Made by a program: the position numbers and the translations under genes | In this document: positions 1-9,782 of the stretch, piece after piece | How positions within the stretch are numbered: position 1 is the first letter of the stretch | How the letters are laid out: the number at the start of each line of letters is the position of its first letter | The notes under the pieces: model-generated | What the model was told of the DNA's origin: nothing | Seen by the model: only the letters and a program-made list of their open reading frames with translations | Database searches by the model: none | Assembly: GCF_030124175.1 (NCBI RefSeq) | Contig: NZ_JASKMT010000001.1 | Coordinates: 124,001 to 188,000 of the forward strand | Reading direction: 5' to 3' | From: Streptomyces sp. 549 | Lineage (GTDB): Bacteria > Actinomycetota > Actinomycetes > Streptomycetales > Streptomycetaceae | Length of the DNA: 64,000 nt

Positions 1-63
1 AACATCCCGCCGACCACCGCCGACGCAACTGCCCCCGTGCCAGGCCGCATCCGCGAGCGCTGA
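1..63 (+). CDS. C-terminal end of an unseen gene (partial)
   Basis: Frame 1 is open from the window edge to a TGA at 61-63 and ends in GRIRER. A perfect 17-bp hairpin follows 16 bases later, as expected after the last gene of a transcript. Only 20 residues are visible, so no function can be given, and the reading frame could be chance. Confidence 0.35.
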   Translation, partial: NIPPTTADATAPVPGRIRER

Positions 64-79
64 CGTGTAGGTCGCCACC

Positions 80-125
80 GGCCGTGGTCGACCAGGTACG
101 GCATCCGTCCTGGTCGACCACGGCC
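80..125 (+). terminator. 17-bp perfect inverted repeat, probable terminator
   Basis: Arms 80-96 and 109-125 are exact reverse complements around a 12-base loop. There is no T-run, which is usual for Streptomyces terminators. It sits between the stop at 63 and the end of the minus-strand gene at 219, so it may serve both strands. Confidence 0.7.
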
Positions 126-218
126 CGCGCACATGCGCACGCGTTCACGTCCGCAGGCCCCGTACAGCGAACGGTCGGAGCCGCCCGGACGGGGAACGGT
201 TCCTCCCGGACGTTGCGT

Positions 219-1319
219 TCAGGCGGCAGACGCGGCGAGGCGGGCGCGGTCGCTCTCTCCTTCGGAGAGGAAGACCGCGACGGACTGCCCTTCCTCCTGG
301 ACGGCTGTGCGGTCGGCCCGGGAGAGACGGCCGAGAGGGCTGACGACCACCGTGTCGGCCTCGACGGTCCACGTCGCCGAGACCCGGCCGTCGACCAGCA
401 CCACGCGGGCTCCGGCCACCGACAGGCCGCGGTGGGCGTCGTCGATGACGCGGGTGCGGTCGTCGAAGCCGAGGATCGCGTTGTCGAACGCTGGGAGGAA
501 CCGCACGGGTGCGGGGGTGTCGGGGTCGGGGCGGGGTGCGTCGGGCAGGTCCAGAAGTTCCCGGCCGCGCTCGTCGCGGAAGCAGACCAGCTCCTCCCGC
601 AGCGCGGTGACCGCCGCGGGCAGACCGCTGAGACCGCACCAGGCGCGGAGGTCGGCCGAGGCGGCGGGGCCGTACGCGGCCAGGTAGCGCCTGGCCAGAG
701 CCTGGCCGACCGGGTCGGAACCGTCCGGGACGAGCGGGTCGACGTCACGGCCCAGCCATGTGGCGAGCGGCACGTACCGCACGCCCGCCTTCGTACGCCA
801 CAGGCCGCGCGGAGGCAGCTGGACCATCGGGACGAGGGCGGCGGCCAGCACCTCGCCGAGCACCCGCGGGCCGGGAGTCGGCCAGCGGTCGGCAAGCGCG
901 CGGGCCAGCTCGGCCATCGTGCGGGGTGTGCCGTCGCCCATGACACGCCGACCGGCCGCTGCGAGGGCGTCGAGGTCGACGGCGGCGAGCTCGCGGCGGT
1001 AGGCGCCGACCGTGCGCTGGCGCAGCATGGCGTCGTGCCGGGCCCGCCAGGCCAGGGCGTCGCCGGCGGTGACGAGGTGCACGGTCCGCCGCATGAGGTG
1101 GGTCCGCACCAGGTCACGCGACACCAGCAGGTCGTCGAGCGCCGCCGGGTCGAACGCGCGCAGACGCGACCAGAGCCCGACGAACGGCTCCTGCGGCTCC
1201 TGCGCCTGGAGTCCGCCGAGGTGGGCGACGGCGTCGTGCACGGGGACGGCGACGCGGTCGAGCAACAGCTGCCGGGCGAGCGTCGCCCGGTTGAGGGCGC
1301 GGGCGCACAGCACGGTCAC
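219..1319 (-). CDS. Winged-helix DNA-binding protein, HTH_42/AlkZ-like
   Basis: A 366-aa protein of the HTH_42 (DUF1006) superfamily, which includes the AlkZ/YcaQ DNA glycosylases that unhook interstrand crosslinks or alkylated bases. The N-terminal GLQAQEP matches the QxQ motif used in catalysis by AlkZ-type enzymes, followed by LWSRL and the family-like HLMRRTVHLV. The C-terminal PAFDNAILGFDDR and ARVVLVDGRVSATW are also typical. The open frame extends upstream to 1601, but that part is low-complexity; the GTG at 1319 starts family-like sequence, although its ribosome site is weak. It is divergent from the WYL regulator, which may control it. Whether this member is a glycosylase or only binds DNA is not settled. 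Confidence 0.8.
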   Translation of the reverse strand: MTVLCARALNRATLARQLLLDRVAVPVHDAVAHLGGLQAQEPQEPFVGLWSRLRAFDPAALDDLLVSRDLVRTHLMRRTVHLVTAGDALAWRARHDAMLRQRTVGAYRRELAAVDLDALAAAGRRVMGDGTPRTMAELARALADRWPTPGPRVLGEVLAAALVPMVQLPPRGLWRTKAGVRYVPLATWLGRDVDPLVPDGSDPVGQALARRYLAAYGPAASADLRAWCGLSGLPAAVTALREELVCFRDERGRELLDLPDAPRPDPDTPAPVRFLPAFDNAILGFDDRTRVIDDAHRGLSVAGARVVLVDGRVSATWTVEADTVVVSPLGRLSRADRTAVQEEGQSVAVFLSEGESDRARLAASAA

Positions 1320-1590
1320 CGGGCCACCGCCGGTCGTGCGCCGGCGGGACGCCGCCGGGGCGGTACCCCGGCGGGTGCGCTGCGGCCGGTCCGGTCCGGC
1401 GCGTGCGCCGCCACCTCCGGGTCGGCGTTGACGGTCATGCTCGGTTCCCTGCCTCTCGTGGACGACGTCCTCGACTCGCACCTCCCGGCGACGGCCGGCC
1501 CCCGAACGGGTCCGGCCGGTCCGGCGGCCCGGGTCGGCTCGTCCACTGTGGCAGCGGAAGCGGTCTGTTCCTGACCGCTTCCGCGGCACC

Positions 1591-2631
1591 ATGGGAGCCA
1601 TGCAGAAGACCTCGTCGCGACTGCTGTCGCTGCTCTCGATGCTCCAGGCACGCCGCGACTGGCCGGGGGCGCTGCTGGCCGAGCGGCTGGACGTCAGCCC
1701 CCGTACGGTGCGCCGGGACGTCGAGCGGCTGCGTGAACTGGGCTACCCCGTCCAGGCGACGAAGGGCCCGGAGGGCGGCTACCGGCTCGCTGCCGGGACC
1801 GAGCTGCCGCCACTCGTCTTCGACGACGAGCAGGCGGTGGCCCTCGCGGTGGCGCTCCAACTCGCCACCGGAACGGGCGCCGGCATCGAGGAGGCCGCCG
1901 CCCGCGCGCTGAACACCGTCCGGCAGGTGATGCCCGCCCGGCTGCGCCGGCGCATCGACTCCCTCCGGTTCACCGCCGTGGAGCGGCCGGTGGCCACGCC
2001 GGACCAGCGGGTCGGCGCCTCGGTGCTGGTGGCGCTCAGCGCGGCCGCCCACGCCCGCGAGGTGCTGCGCTTCGACTACGCCTCCGGCGCCCCCTCCGGT
2101 GGCGGCCGGGACGACGACGCGGCTGCCCCGCCGCGCCGGGCCGAGCCGCACCACCTCGTCACCTGGGGCGGGCGCTGGTACCTGGTCGCCTGGGACCTCG
2201 ACCGCGAGGACTGGCGCACTTTCCGGGCGGACCGGATCACCCCGCGAATCCCGACCGGCCCCCGCTTCACTCCGCGCGAGGTGCCGGGCGGTGACGTGGC
2301 GGCGTTCGTCGCCCGCAGGTTCCACGGTTCGAACGACGCGGGCGAGCAGCTCTGCCGGGGCGAGGTGATCCTCGGTCTGCCCGCCGCCGCCGTGTCGCGG
2401 TACACACGGGACGGCATGGTCGAGGAACTGGGCGCGGACCGCTGCCGCCTTGTCCTGGGCTCCTGGTCGTGGCACGGGCTGGCCGGCTTCATCGCACGGT
2501 TCGACGCGGACATCGAGGTGGTCGGCCCGCCCGAGCTGAGGGACGCGTTCGCCCACCTGGCGGACCGCTGCACCCGGGCGGCCGGCTCCCCTCCGGTTGG
2601 TGCGGCGGGGACAGCCGGGGCTACGGAGTGA
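1591..2631 (+). CDS. YafY/WYL-domain transcriptional regulator
   Basis: A 346-aa regulator. Residues about 5-60 form a DeoR-like winged helix (TVRRDVERLRELGYPVQA). The middle and C-terminal parts form a WYL domain containing the motif RWYLVAWDL near residue 195, a fold that binds nucleic acid or small ligands. It is transcribed away from the AlkZ-like gene at 219-1319, a frequent arrangement for local regulators. Its last 11 bases overlap the end of the convergent STAS gene, leaving no room for a separate terminator. DNA-damage-responsive WYL activators are known, which fits the neighbour, but that link is inference. Confidence 0.88.
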   Translation: MGAMQKTSSRLLSLLSMLQARRDWPGALLAERLDVSPRTVRRDVERLRELGYPVQATKGPEGGYRLAAGTELPPLVFDDEQAVALAVALQLATGTGAGIEEAAARALNTVRQVMPARLRRRIDSLRFTAVERPVATPDQRVGASVLVALSAAAHAREVLRFDYASGAPSGGGRDDDAAAPPRRAEPHHLVTWGGRWYLVAWDLDREDWRTFRADRITPRIPTGPRFTPREVPGGDVAAFVARRFHGSNDAGEQLCRGEVILGLPAAAVSRYTRDGMVEELGADRCRLVLGSWSWHGLAGFIARFDADIEVVGPPELRDAFAHLADRCTRAAGSPPVGAAGTAGATE

Positions 2632-2953
2632 CCGGAGGAGAGCCGGCACCGGTGTCGTGGCCGGGGCCGGACTCGTGCACGGCGGTGAGCTCGGCGAGGC
2701 CGGAGACGGCCAGCACGGGCGCGACGGACGGGGCGGCGATCACCTCGATGCGGTCCGCATGGGCGAACAGCACGCTCAGGCCCGCGCTGTCCAGGTACCC
2801 CACGGCGGTCAGATCCACGACGAGACGGCCCCGCGTGCCGTCGAGGGCTTCGGCGAAGGCGTCCGCGTTGCTCATGTCGATCTCGCCGGCCACCGCGAGC
2901 AGGGCGGTGCCGTCGGGACGCTGCCCGGGAGTGACGGTCAGCTCGGTGGTCAT
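2621..2953 (-). CDS. STAS-domain anti-sigma factor antagonist
   Basis: A 110-aa single STAS domain. LVVDLTAVGYLDSAGL holds the conserved phospho-acceptor, Ser56. Such proteins bind anti-sigma kinases when dephosphorylated and so release a sigma factor. The ATG at 2953 shares its A with the TGA of the upstream hybrid kinase gene (TGATG), so the two are translationally coupled and probably partners: the kinase protein carries both a SpoIIE phosphatase and an RsbW-like ATPase able to act on a STAS serine. Confidence 0.9.
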   Translation of the reverse strand: MTTELTVTPGQRPDGTALLAVAGEIDMSNADAFAEALDGTRGRLVVDLTAVGYLDSAGLSVLFAHADRIEVIAAPSVAPVLAVSGLAELTAVHESGPGHDTGAGSPPVTP

Positions 2954-5900
2954 CAGGAGATCCTCGTGTGCATGTCGACGGTGGTCCCAGTGGCACCGCG
3001 TGTGATGGTGACGTGTTGCATCAGGGCGCGCATCAGCCCCACTCCCCGCCCCCGGTGGGAGTTCTCCGCGGGCTGCGGCGGCTGCCAGGAGCCGGTGTCG
3101 GAGACGGTGAGGCGCAGGTTGTCGGCGAAGGCCTCCGCCCGCAGCCGGACGGTTCCGCCGGGCGCGTCGCGGTGGCCGTGCTCGATGGCGTTGGCGCACG
3201 CCTCACCGGCGGCCACCAGCACGCCCTGGGCGGTCCGCGACGGGACCTGGCACTGGCTGAGCCAGCCGCGCAGTGCCTGGCGGACCGGTGCCAGCTCGGC
3301 GGAGTGCGCCGGGAAGGCGACGTCCAGGGGGGCCGGGTGCCGGTAGAGCAGCAGCGCGACGTCGTCGTCGTAGCCGTCTGCGGGGGCGAGGCGGACCATG
3401 ACGCGGTCGGCGAGGTCGTCGACGGCGACGTCCCGGCCCTCCCGTACCGCCTCCCCGGCCTGTTCGATGCCCACGTCCAGCGAGCGGCGGCGGCGTTCGA
3501 CGAGCCCGTCGGTGTAGAGCATGAGTGTGGCGCGGGCGGGCAGGGTGTTCCGGCCCTCGGGCCGCGGCCGTCCGGGCCGGACGGCCAGCGGCACGGACCG
3601 GCCCCCGTCGAGCAGGTGCGTCTCGCCGTCGGCGGTCACCAGGATGCCGGGCGGGTGCCCGGCGCTGGAGTAGGTCAGCTGCCCGGTCTCGGGAACCAGC
3701 ACGCCGCAGAAGACGGTGGTGCACACGGCCCCGGGAATGCCGGCCGCGAAGTGGTCGAGCGCCATCAGGGTCCGGGCGGGGCTGGCGTCCTGGAGCAGCA
3801 GGGCACGGCACGCGCTGCGCAGCTGCCCCATGACGGTGGCGGCCTCCAGGCCGCGGCCCACGCAGTCGCCGACGACGATGCCGATGCGGCCGTCCGTCAG
3901 CGCGAAGGTGTCGTACCAGTCGCCGCCCACCTCCAGGGGCCGGCCGGCGGGTTCGTAGCGGACCGCGAACCCGTCGGGGAGCTGCGCGGGGCCGAGGATG
4001 GCGCGCTGCAGGGCGACGGCCGTGTCGCGCTGCTGGTCGATCTGGTGGGCCCGTACCAGTCCCTGCGCGAGCCGTCCGGCCAGCAGGGACAGCAGCAGCT
4101 GGTCCTCCTCGCTGAACGGGCGGTGGTCGCCCAGGTCGATCCACAGCGCCATCGGGCCGTCCGGGTGCTCCAGCAGGACGCCGGCGCCGGTGCGGGTGGT
4201 CGTCGGGGTGAGCAGGGGGCGCTCGCTCAGGCCGGTCAGGACACGACGGCGCTCCTCCGGCAGGTCGCGCCAGGTGCCGGTCGCCGCTCCGGAGCCGGTG
4301 CCGGGGTCACAGCCGGTGCCGGTGCGGCCGGGGGTCTCGGGGCCGGGGGCGGTGCTGCTGACGGTGAGGGCGGGGTCGCCGTGCGGGACGAAGACCGCCG
4401 AGAGCACCCGGTCGGCGCGCCACATCTCCCGCAGTTCCCCCAGCGCCCCCGCCAGCGCCTCGGGCAGGCTGGTTGCCTGGGCCAGGACGGTGCTCAGCGA
4501 GGCGAGGGCCTGCTGGCGCTGGACGGCGTAGTGCTCGGCGGTGACGTCCCGGAAGGTGCCTACGGTGACGCGCCGTCCGGTGTCGGGGTCCCGGGCTCGG
4601 TTGTAGGCGACGCTGATCCACAGCCGGTGCCCGTCGCGATGGGTGACCGGCACGGTGAACCGGCCCTGCCCCTCCCTGAGCAGGGTGTCGAACGCCGCGG
4701 CCATCTCGCGGTGGGCCTCGGGGTCGGCCTCGGCGTCCGGCCACCAGGGGTGCAGCGCGGCGAAGGGCAGCTCGTCGGGGCGGTGGCCGAGGATGTCGGT
4801 GAACGCGGTGTTGATCTCGATGACGGCGCCCGCCTCGTCGCAGACGAAGAAGGCCTCCTGCATCGAGTCCACCAGCGCGGTGCGCCAGCGGGCGTGATGG
4901 CTGCGCAGCCGGGCCAGTTCCGCGTTGGCCCGTACCCGGGCCAGCAGTTCGGCGGCGGCGAAGGGCTTGACCAGGTAGTCGTCGGCACCGGCCTGGAGGC
5001 CTTCGATCGACGCCTCCTGACCGGCCTTCGCGGACAGCAGCAGCACGGGCAAGGCGGCGGTGCGCGGGTCGGCACGCAGCGCTCCCACGAGCGACAGCCC
5101 GTCCCGGCGCGGCATCATCACGTCGCTGACCACCAGGTCGGGGGCGTCGGAGCGGACGGCTTCCAGGGCTTCCTGGCCGTCGTGGGCGGTGCTGACCCGG
5201 TAGCCGGCGTCCCGCAGGATACGGGAGAGGTACTCGCGCATGTCGGCGTTGTCGTCGGCTACCAGTACCCGTGCCGGGGCGGACGGTACGGGCCCGGAGG
5301 CCGCCGCGGGAACGGTGGCCCCGGCCGGGTCGACGGCGGCGTGCAGCGCGGGTGCCAGGGGGTCGTCCGACGGCAGCCACCGTTGCGCCTCCTGCACGTA
5401 GGGGGCGGCGGACGCGGTCGCCGTGCCGTCGGCGGGCTCGGGTGTTCCGGCGGGGAGATGGTCGGAGCCGAACGGCAGGCGGACGGTGAAGCGGGTGCCC
5501 TCGCCCTCGGTGCTGTCGGCGCTGATCGTGCCGCCGTGCAGGGCGACGAGTTCCTTGACCAGGGCGAGCCCGATGCCGCTGCCCTCGTTGGAGCGCGAGC
5601 GGGCGTTCTCGATGCGGTGGAACCGCTCGAAGAGCCGGGGCATCTCGTCGGCGGGAACACCGGTGCCGGTGTCGGCGACGGTGACCACCGCATGGCTGCC
5701 CTCGGCGCGCACCGCTACCCGGATCGAGCCGTCGAAGGTGAACTTCAGGGCGTTGCTGAGCAGGTTCAGTATCACCTTCTCCCACATGCCGGGGTCGATG
5801 TGGACCGGCTCGGGCAGCGGCGGGCAGTCGACGTCGAAGGTGAGGCCGGCGCCGTCCACCGCGGAGCGGAAGACGCTGGCCAGTTCCGTCAGCACGGCGG

Positions 5901-7191
5901 CCAGGTCGACCGGGGTGAAGCGGGCCTGCATCCGGCCGGCTTCGATCCGGGAGAAGTCCAGCAGCGTGTTGACCAGCTTGCTCAGGCGCAGCCCGTTGCG
6001 GTGGATGGCCTCCAGTTCCTGCCGCACCCGTTCGTCGGCCCCGGCGAGGCGGCCCCGCAGCTCCTCCACCGGGCCCATGATCAGGGTGAGCGGGGTGCGG
6101 AACTCGTGGCTGACGTTGGAGAAGAACGTGGTCTTGGCACGGTCGAGTTCGGCGAGTTCGTCGGCGCGCTGCTGCTGGGCCCGGTAGCTGCGGGCGCTGG
6201 CGATACCCGCCGCGATGTGCCCGGCGACCAGGTCCAGAAAGCCCCGGTAGCCCTCGTCCAGCGGCCGGTACTTGTTGAGTGCGGCCACCAGGAAGCCGTA
6301 CGGCGAGCTGCCCTGCCGCAGCAGCGGCACCAGGAGGGCCTGGTCCGGGGGCTCGGCCCAGTCCCCGGTGGGCAGGGCGGCTGGGTCGAGATCCACCAGG
6401 ACCGGTTCGCCCCGCTCCAGCGCGGCGGCGGGCCACACGCCGCTCTCCCCGTCGGCCGGCAGCTCGGGAGCGGCCGGGTGCCCGGCGGGAATGCCGGTCG
6501 CTCCCGCCAGCCGTGCGCTGCCGTCGTCCTGGAACAGGTAGGTGAGGCTGAACGGCAGGTCGCGCAGGTTGCGGCCGAGCTGCCGCCCGGCGAACGCCAG
6601 CGTCTCCTCCTCGGTGCGCACCACGCTGGGGTCTGAGCCCAGGTCGCGCAGGGTGGCCATGCGGCGCTCCCCGATGACCCGCTCGGTGTCCTCGCGGACC
6701 ACGCACAGCATGCCCACGACCTCGCCGGAGTCGTCCCGCAGCGGGCTGTAGGAGAACGTGTGGTACGTCTCCTCCGGATAGCCCGAACGCCCCAGGAAGA
6801 GCAGCAGCGCCTCGTCCCAGGTGGCTCGGCCCGTGGACAGTACGGTGTCGATGCGCGGACCGATGTCGTCCCAGATCTCGGACCACACCTCACTCGCCGA
6901 CCGGCCCAGCGCCCAGGGGTACTTCCGGCCCAGGGTGTCCTTGCGGTAGGCGGCGTTGCAGAAGAACGTCAGCTCCGGCCCCCACGCCATCCACATCGAG
7001 AAGCGGGACGACAGCAGGATGCTGACCGCCGTCCGCAGGCTCTGCGGCCAGTCGGAGGGGGCGCCCAGGGGCGTCGCCAGCCAGTCGACCGCCGCCAGGT
7101 CGCGGCCGATGTCGCCGTCGGCGGCGAACACGTCCGTTCCGGCTCCGGGCTCCGCCCGGCGGCCGCTGCCCTCGGGACCTGTCACTGCCAC
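2953..7191 (-). CDS. Hybrid sensor kinase / response regulator / SpoIIE phosphatase / RsbW-like ATPase
   Basis: A 1412-aa multidomain signalling protein without membrane segments. In order: a PAS-like N-terminus with FSYSPLRDDSGEVVGM; a GAF-like region (about 160-335); HisKA with HEFRTPL (His362); HATPase with NLLSNALKFTF and GTGVP; a receiver domain with SDVMMPRRDG (Asp690) and a later VKPF lysine; a second PAS (about 780-900); a GAF; SpoIIE/PP2C with GGDWYDTF (near 1090); and a C-terminal RsbW-type ATPase with EACANAIEHGH (Asn1334 region). It joins a two-component module to a partner-switching module. Start is GTG with AGGAG 9 bases upstream. It is coupled by overlap to the STAS gene at 2621-2953; a second STAS gene lies divergently at 7542. 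Confidence 0.92.
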   Translation of the reverse strand: MAVTGPEGSGRRAEPGAGTDVFAADGDIGRDLAAVDWLATPLGAPSDWPQSLRTAVSILLSSRFSMWMAWGPELTFFCNAAYRKDTLGRKYPWALGRSASEVWSEIWDDIGPRIDTVLSTGRATWDEALLLFLGRSGYPEETYHTFSYSPLRDDSGEVVGMLCVVREDTERVIGERRMATLRDLGSDPSVVRTEEETLAFAGRQLGRNLRDLPFSLTYLFQDDGSARLAGATGIPAGHPAAPELPADGESGVWPAAALERGEPVLVDLDPAALPTGDWAEPPDQALLVPLLRQGSSPYGFLVAALNKYRPLDEGYRGFLDLVAGHIAAGIASARSYRAQQQRADELAELDRAKTTFFSNVSHEFRTPLTLIMGPVEELRGRLAGADERVRQELEAIHRNGLRLSKLVNTLLDFSRIEAGRMQARFTPVDLAAVLTELASVFRSAVDGAGLTFDVDCPPLPEPVHIDPGMWEKVILNLLSNALKFTFDGSIRVAVRAEGSHAVVTVADTGTGVPADEMPRLFERFHRIENARSRSNEGSGIGLALVKELVALHGGTISADSTEGEGTRFTVRLPFGSDHLPAGTPEPADGTATASAAPYVQEAQRWLPSDDPLAPALHAAVDPAGATVPAAASGPVPSAPARVLVADDNADMREYLSRILRDAGYRVSTAHDGQEALEAVRSDAPDLVVSDVMMPRRDGLSLVGALRADPRTAALPVLLLSAKAGQEASIEGLQAGADDYLVKPFAAAELLARVRANAELARLRSHHARWRTALVDSMQEAFFVCDEAGAVIEINTAFTDILGHRPDELPFAALHPWWPDAEADPEAHREMAAAFDTLLREGQGRFTVPVTHRDGHRLWISVAYNRARDPDTGRRVTVGTFRDVTAEHYAVQRQQALASLSTVLAQATSLPEALAGALGELREMWRADRVLSAVFVPHGDPALTVSSTAPGPETPGRTGTGCDPGTGSGAATGTWRDLPEERRRVLTGLSERPLLTPTTTRTGAGVLLEHPDGPMALWIDLGDHRPFSEEDQLLLSLLAGRLAQGLVRAHQIDQQRDTAVALQRAILGPAQLPDGFAVRYEPAGRPLEVGGDWYDTFALTDGRIGIVVGDCVGRGLEAATVMGQLRSACRALLLQDASPARTLMALDHFAAGIPGAVCTTVFCGVLVPETGQLTYSSAGHPPGILVTADGETHLLDGGRSVPLAVRPGRPRPEGRNTLPARATLMLYTDGLVERRRRSLDVGIEQAGEAVREGRDVAVDDLADRVMVRLAPADGYDDDVALLLYRHPAPLDVAFPAHSAELAPVRQALRGWLSQCQVPSRTAQGVLVAAGEACANAIEHGHRDAPGGTVRLRAEAFADNLRLTVSDTGSWQPPQPAENSHRGRGVGLMRALMQHVTITRGATGTTVDMHTRIS

Positions 7192-7541
7192 CCCGCACGC
7201 TCCTGTCGATCACCCGCGGCCGATGCGCGTCCGGCCGCGTCGCGGTGGTCCGCGGGGTACGCCTTGCGACTCGTTCCCCGCACCGCCGCCCGCACACCTC
7301 ACGATCGCGCTGCGCGATCTCACCCGCGCCCGCATGCGGCATCCCCGCGCGCCGGGCCCGCGGTCCGTAGGATGAGGCGGTGCCGCGACCGGTTGTCCGC
7401 CGGGCCCACCGGTGGGCGGACAGGCGATCCGGTCGGCCCAGGCATGTGTCGCCGACTCGGGAGAAGGAGGGAAGGACCGCCTGCGCAGCCCTCATCGTCC
7501 GACCTGCCCCGCACAGCCCTCCGACCCGTACAGGAGAACCG
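7192..7541. other. Divergent intergenic region between sensor kinase and STAS genes
   Basis: 350 bases with no supportable gene. It must contain the promoters of the minus-strand kinase and the plus-strand STAS gene. An 8-bp inverted repeat (TGTCCGCC at 7394-7401 and GGCGGACA at 7415-7422) could be an operator or mRNA hairpin. I see no sigma-B-type motif here. Confidence 0.4.
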
Positions 7542-7898
7542 GTGCCCCACCGCGCCATCACAGTCACCAGCCGCAACCACTCTGCCGGAGCGACGGTGCT
7601 TACCGTGGCAGGTGAACTCGACCACCACACCGCGCCCCGCTTCGCCGACGCCCTCGCGGAGACCCCGTTCGGGCCCGGCACGCCCGTGGTGCTCGACCTG
7701 GCGGGGGTGTCCTACTGCGACTCCACCGGCATCACCGTGCTGGTCACCGCCTACCGGCGGGCCGAGGAGACGGGCTGCCGCCTGCTGCTCGCCGGCACCG
7801 GCCCCGACCTGCTGCGGGTGCTGCAGATCGTCGGTCTCGACCAGGTCTTCGACTTCCGGCCCTCCACCGAGCAGGCGCTCGACGCACTGCGGAGCTGA
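7542..7898 (+). CDS. STAS-domain anti-sigma factor antagonist
   Basis: A 118-aa STAS protein. VVLDLAGVSYCDSTGI carries the conserved serine at position 61, the site phosphorylated by RsbW-type kinases. GTG at 7542 is preceded by AGGAG 5 bases upstream, so this start is preferred over upstream in-frame starts from 7380. It stands alone, divergent from the hybrid kinase, and may be a second client of that protein or serve another anti-sigma factor. Confidence 0.9.
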   Translation: MPHRAITVTSRNHSAGATVLTVAGELDHHTAPRFADALAETPFGPGTPVVLDLAGVSYCDSTGITVLVTAYRRAEETGCRLLLAGTGPDLLRVLQIVGLDQVFDFRPSTEQALDALRS

Positions 7899-7981
7899 GC
7901 CGCGGGCCGGCCCCCGGGCGGGCCGGATCCGTCACCGCGTCAACCGCCCGACGGCACGTCACCCACCGGGAGGAAGCGCCG

Positions 7982-8006
7982 GTTTGCCGGTTTCGGCGCC
8001 GGGTAC
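7982..8006 (+). promoter_or_regulatory. Sigma-B-type promoter upstream of ctaD
   Basis: GTTT at 7982-7985, a 15-base spacer, then GGGTAC at 8001-8006, an exact match to the Streptomyces sigma-B promoter consensus. It ends 42 bases before the ctaD start. Confidence 0.7.
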
Positions 8007-8048
8007 ACCGCTGCGCGACCTGGTTGCTCAAGCCCCGAGGGAACGCCC

Positions 8049-9782
8049 ATGGTGACGACCGCCTCCTCCCCGCCCGGTACGGGGTTCAGCACGCCTCGGA
8101 GTCCGGGGCAGGTGGCGGTCGACTGGATGACGACCACCGATCACAAGAAGATCGGCAACCTCTACCTGGCGACGTCCTTCGTGTTCTTCCTGATCGGCGG
8201 CGTGGCGGCCCTGCTGATGCGGGCCGAGCTGGCCCGTCCGGGGCTGCAGCTCATCACCAACACCCAGTACAACCAGTCGTTCACCATGCACGGCACCGTG
8301 ATGCTGCTGCTGTTCGCCACCCCGACGTTCGCCGGCTTCGCCAACGCCGTGATGCCGCTTCAGATCGGCTCCCCGGACGTGGCGTTCCCCCGGCTGAACA
8401 TGCTGTCCTACTGGCTGTTCCTGTTCGGCGGCCTCATGGTGGTCGGCAGCATGCTGACCGTCAGCGGCCCGCCCGACTTCGGCTGGACGGCGTACACACC
8501 GCTGAGCCGGGAGGAGCGCAGTCCCGGCCTGGGGCCGGACCTGTGGATCATGGGTCTGGTGCTGTCGGGTTTCGGCACCATCCTGGGCGCGGTCAACTTC
8601 ATCACCACCATCATCTGCATGCGCGCGCCCGGCATGACGATGTTCCGGATGCCGATCTTCACCTGGAACGTGCTCTTCACGTCCGTCCTGGTGCTGCTCG
8701 CCTTCCCCGTGCTGGCCGCCGCCCTCATGGCGCTGGAGGCCGACCGGCGGTTCGGTTCGCAGGTCTTCGCCCCCGAGAACGGCGGCGCGCTGCTGTGGCA
8801 GCACCTGTTCTGGTTCTTCGGCCACCCGGAGGTCTACATCCTGGCGCTGCCGTTCTTCGGCATGATCACGGAGATCATCCCGGTGTTCTCCCGGCGCCCG
8901 ATCTTCGGCTACATCGGGCTGGTCGGCGCCACCATCGCCATCACCGGCCTGTCGGTTGCGGTGTGGGCGCACCACATGTTCGCCACCGGCGCGGTACTGA
9001 TGCCGTTCTTCTCCTTCATGACGTTCCTCATCGCCGTGCCCACGGGGGTGAAGTTCTTCAACTGGATCGGCACCATGTGGAAGGCCTCGCTCTCCTTCGA
9101 GACACCGATGCTGTGGTCCGTCGGCTTCCTCGTCACCTTCCTCTTCGGCGGCCTGACCGGCGTCCTCCTGGCCTCGCCGCCGCTGGACTGGCACGCGCAC
9201 GACAGCTACTTCGTCGTGGGGCACTTCCACTACGTGCTGTTCGGGACGATCGTGTTCGCGATGTTCGGGGGTTTCCACTTCTGGTGGCCCAAGCTCACCG
9301 GGCTGATGCTCGACGAACGGCTCGGGAAGATCCACTTCTGGACACTGTTCGTCGGCTTCCACCTCACCTTCCTCGTCCACCACTGGCTGGGGGCCGAGGG
9401 CATGCCGCGCCGCTACGCCGACTACCTGCACGCGGACGGGTTCACCGCGCTCAACACGCTGTCCTCGATCGGCGCCTTCCTGCTCGGCCTGTCGACGCTG
9501 CCGTTCCTGTACAACGTGTGGAAGACCGCCAAGCGGGGCGAGCGGGTCACGGTGGACGACCCGTGGGGCTTCGGCCGCTCGCTGGAGTGGGCGACGTCCT
9601 GCCCGCCGCCGCGCCACAACTTCCACGCGCTGCCGCAGATCAGGTCCGACTCCCCCGCGTTCGACCTGCACCACCCGCGGATCGCCGCGATGGACCGGGA
9701 GCAGAACGCGGGCCGCAAGGACGTGGTCGAACCGGGCAAGGGTGTCGCGGATCCGCTGGAGGAGCCTCCCGGCGACCGCTGA
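8049..9782 (+). CDS. ctaD: Cytochrome c oxidase subunit I
   Basis: A 577-aa integral membrane protein with about 12 hydrophobic helices, the full length for actinobacterial aa3-type subunit I. It would carry heme a and the heme a3-CuB site that reduces oxygen and pumps protons. Visible family motifs are [11 protein letters not shown] near the N-terminus, the low-spin heme region FTMHGTVM, the CuB-ligand segment [11 protein letters not shown], the K-channel/CuB pair WAHHMFATG, and [16 protein letters not shown] with the heme histidines. The other oxidase genes (ctaC, ctaE, bc1) are not nearby, so this is probably an extra copy. A sigma-B-type promoter just upstream suggests induction by stress. 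Confidence 0.96.
   Translation: MVTTASSPPGTGFSTPRSPGQVAVDWMTTTDHKKIGNLYLATSFVFFLIGGVAALLMRAELARPGLQLITNTQYNQSFTMHGTVMLLLFATPTFAGFANAVMPLQIGSPDVAFPRLNMLSYWLFLFGGLMVVGSMLTVSGPPDFGWTAYTPLSREERSPGLGPDLWIMGLVLSGFGTILGAVNFITTIICMRAPGMTMFRMPIFTWNVLFTSVLVLLAFPVLAAALMALEADRRFGSQVFAPENGGALLWQHLFWFFGHPEVYILALPFFGMITEIIPVFSRRPIFGYIGLVGATIAITGLSVAVWAHHMFATGAVLMPFFSFMTFLIAVPTGVKFFNWIGTMWKASLSFETPMLWSVGFLVTFLFGGLTGVLLASPPLDWHAHDSYFVVGHFHYVLFGTIVFAMFGGFHFWWPKLTGLMLDERLGKIHFWTLFVGFHLTFLVHHWLGAEGMPRRYADYLHADGFTALNTLSSIGAFLLGLSTLPFLYNVWKTAKRGERVTVDDPWGFGRSLEWATSCPPPRHNFHALPQIRSDSPAFDLHHPRIAAMDREQNAGRKDVVEPGKGVADPLEEPPGDR

Noticed and set aside
2968..6636. A 1222-codon open frame opposite the hybrid kinase gene
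   Set aside because: It is Gly/Val/Gln-rich with no domain, lacks a ribosome site and mirrors the third-position GC of the kinase gene on the other strand.
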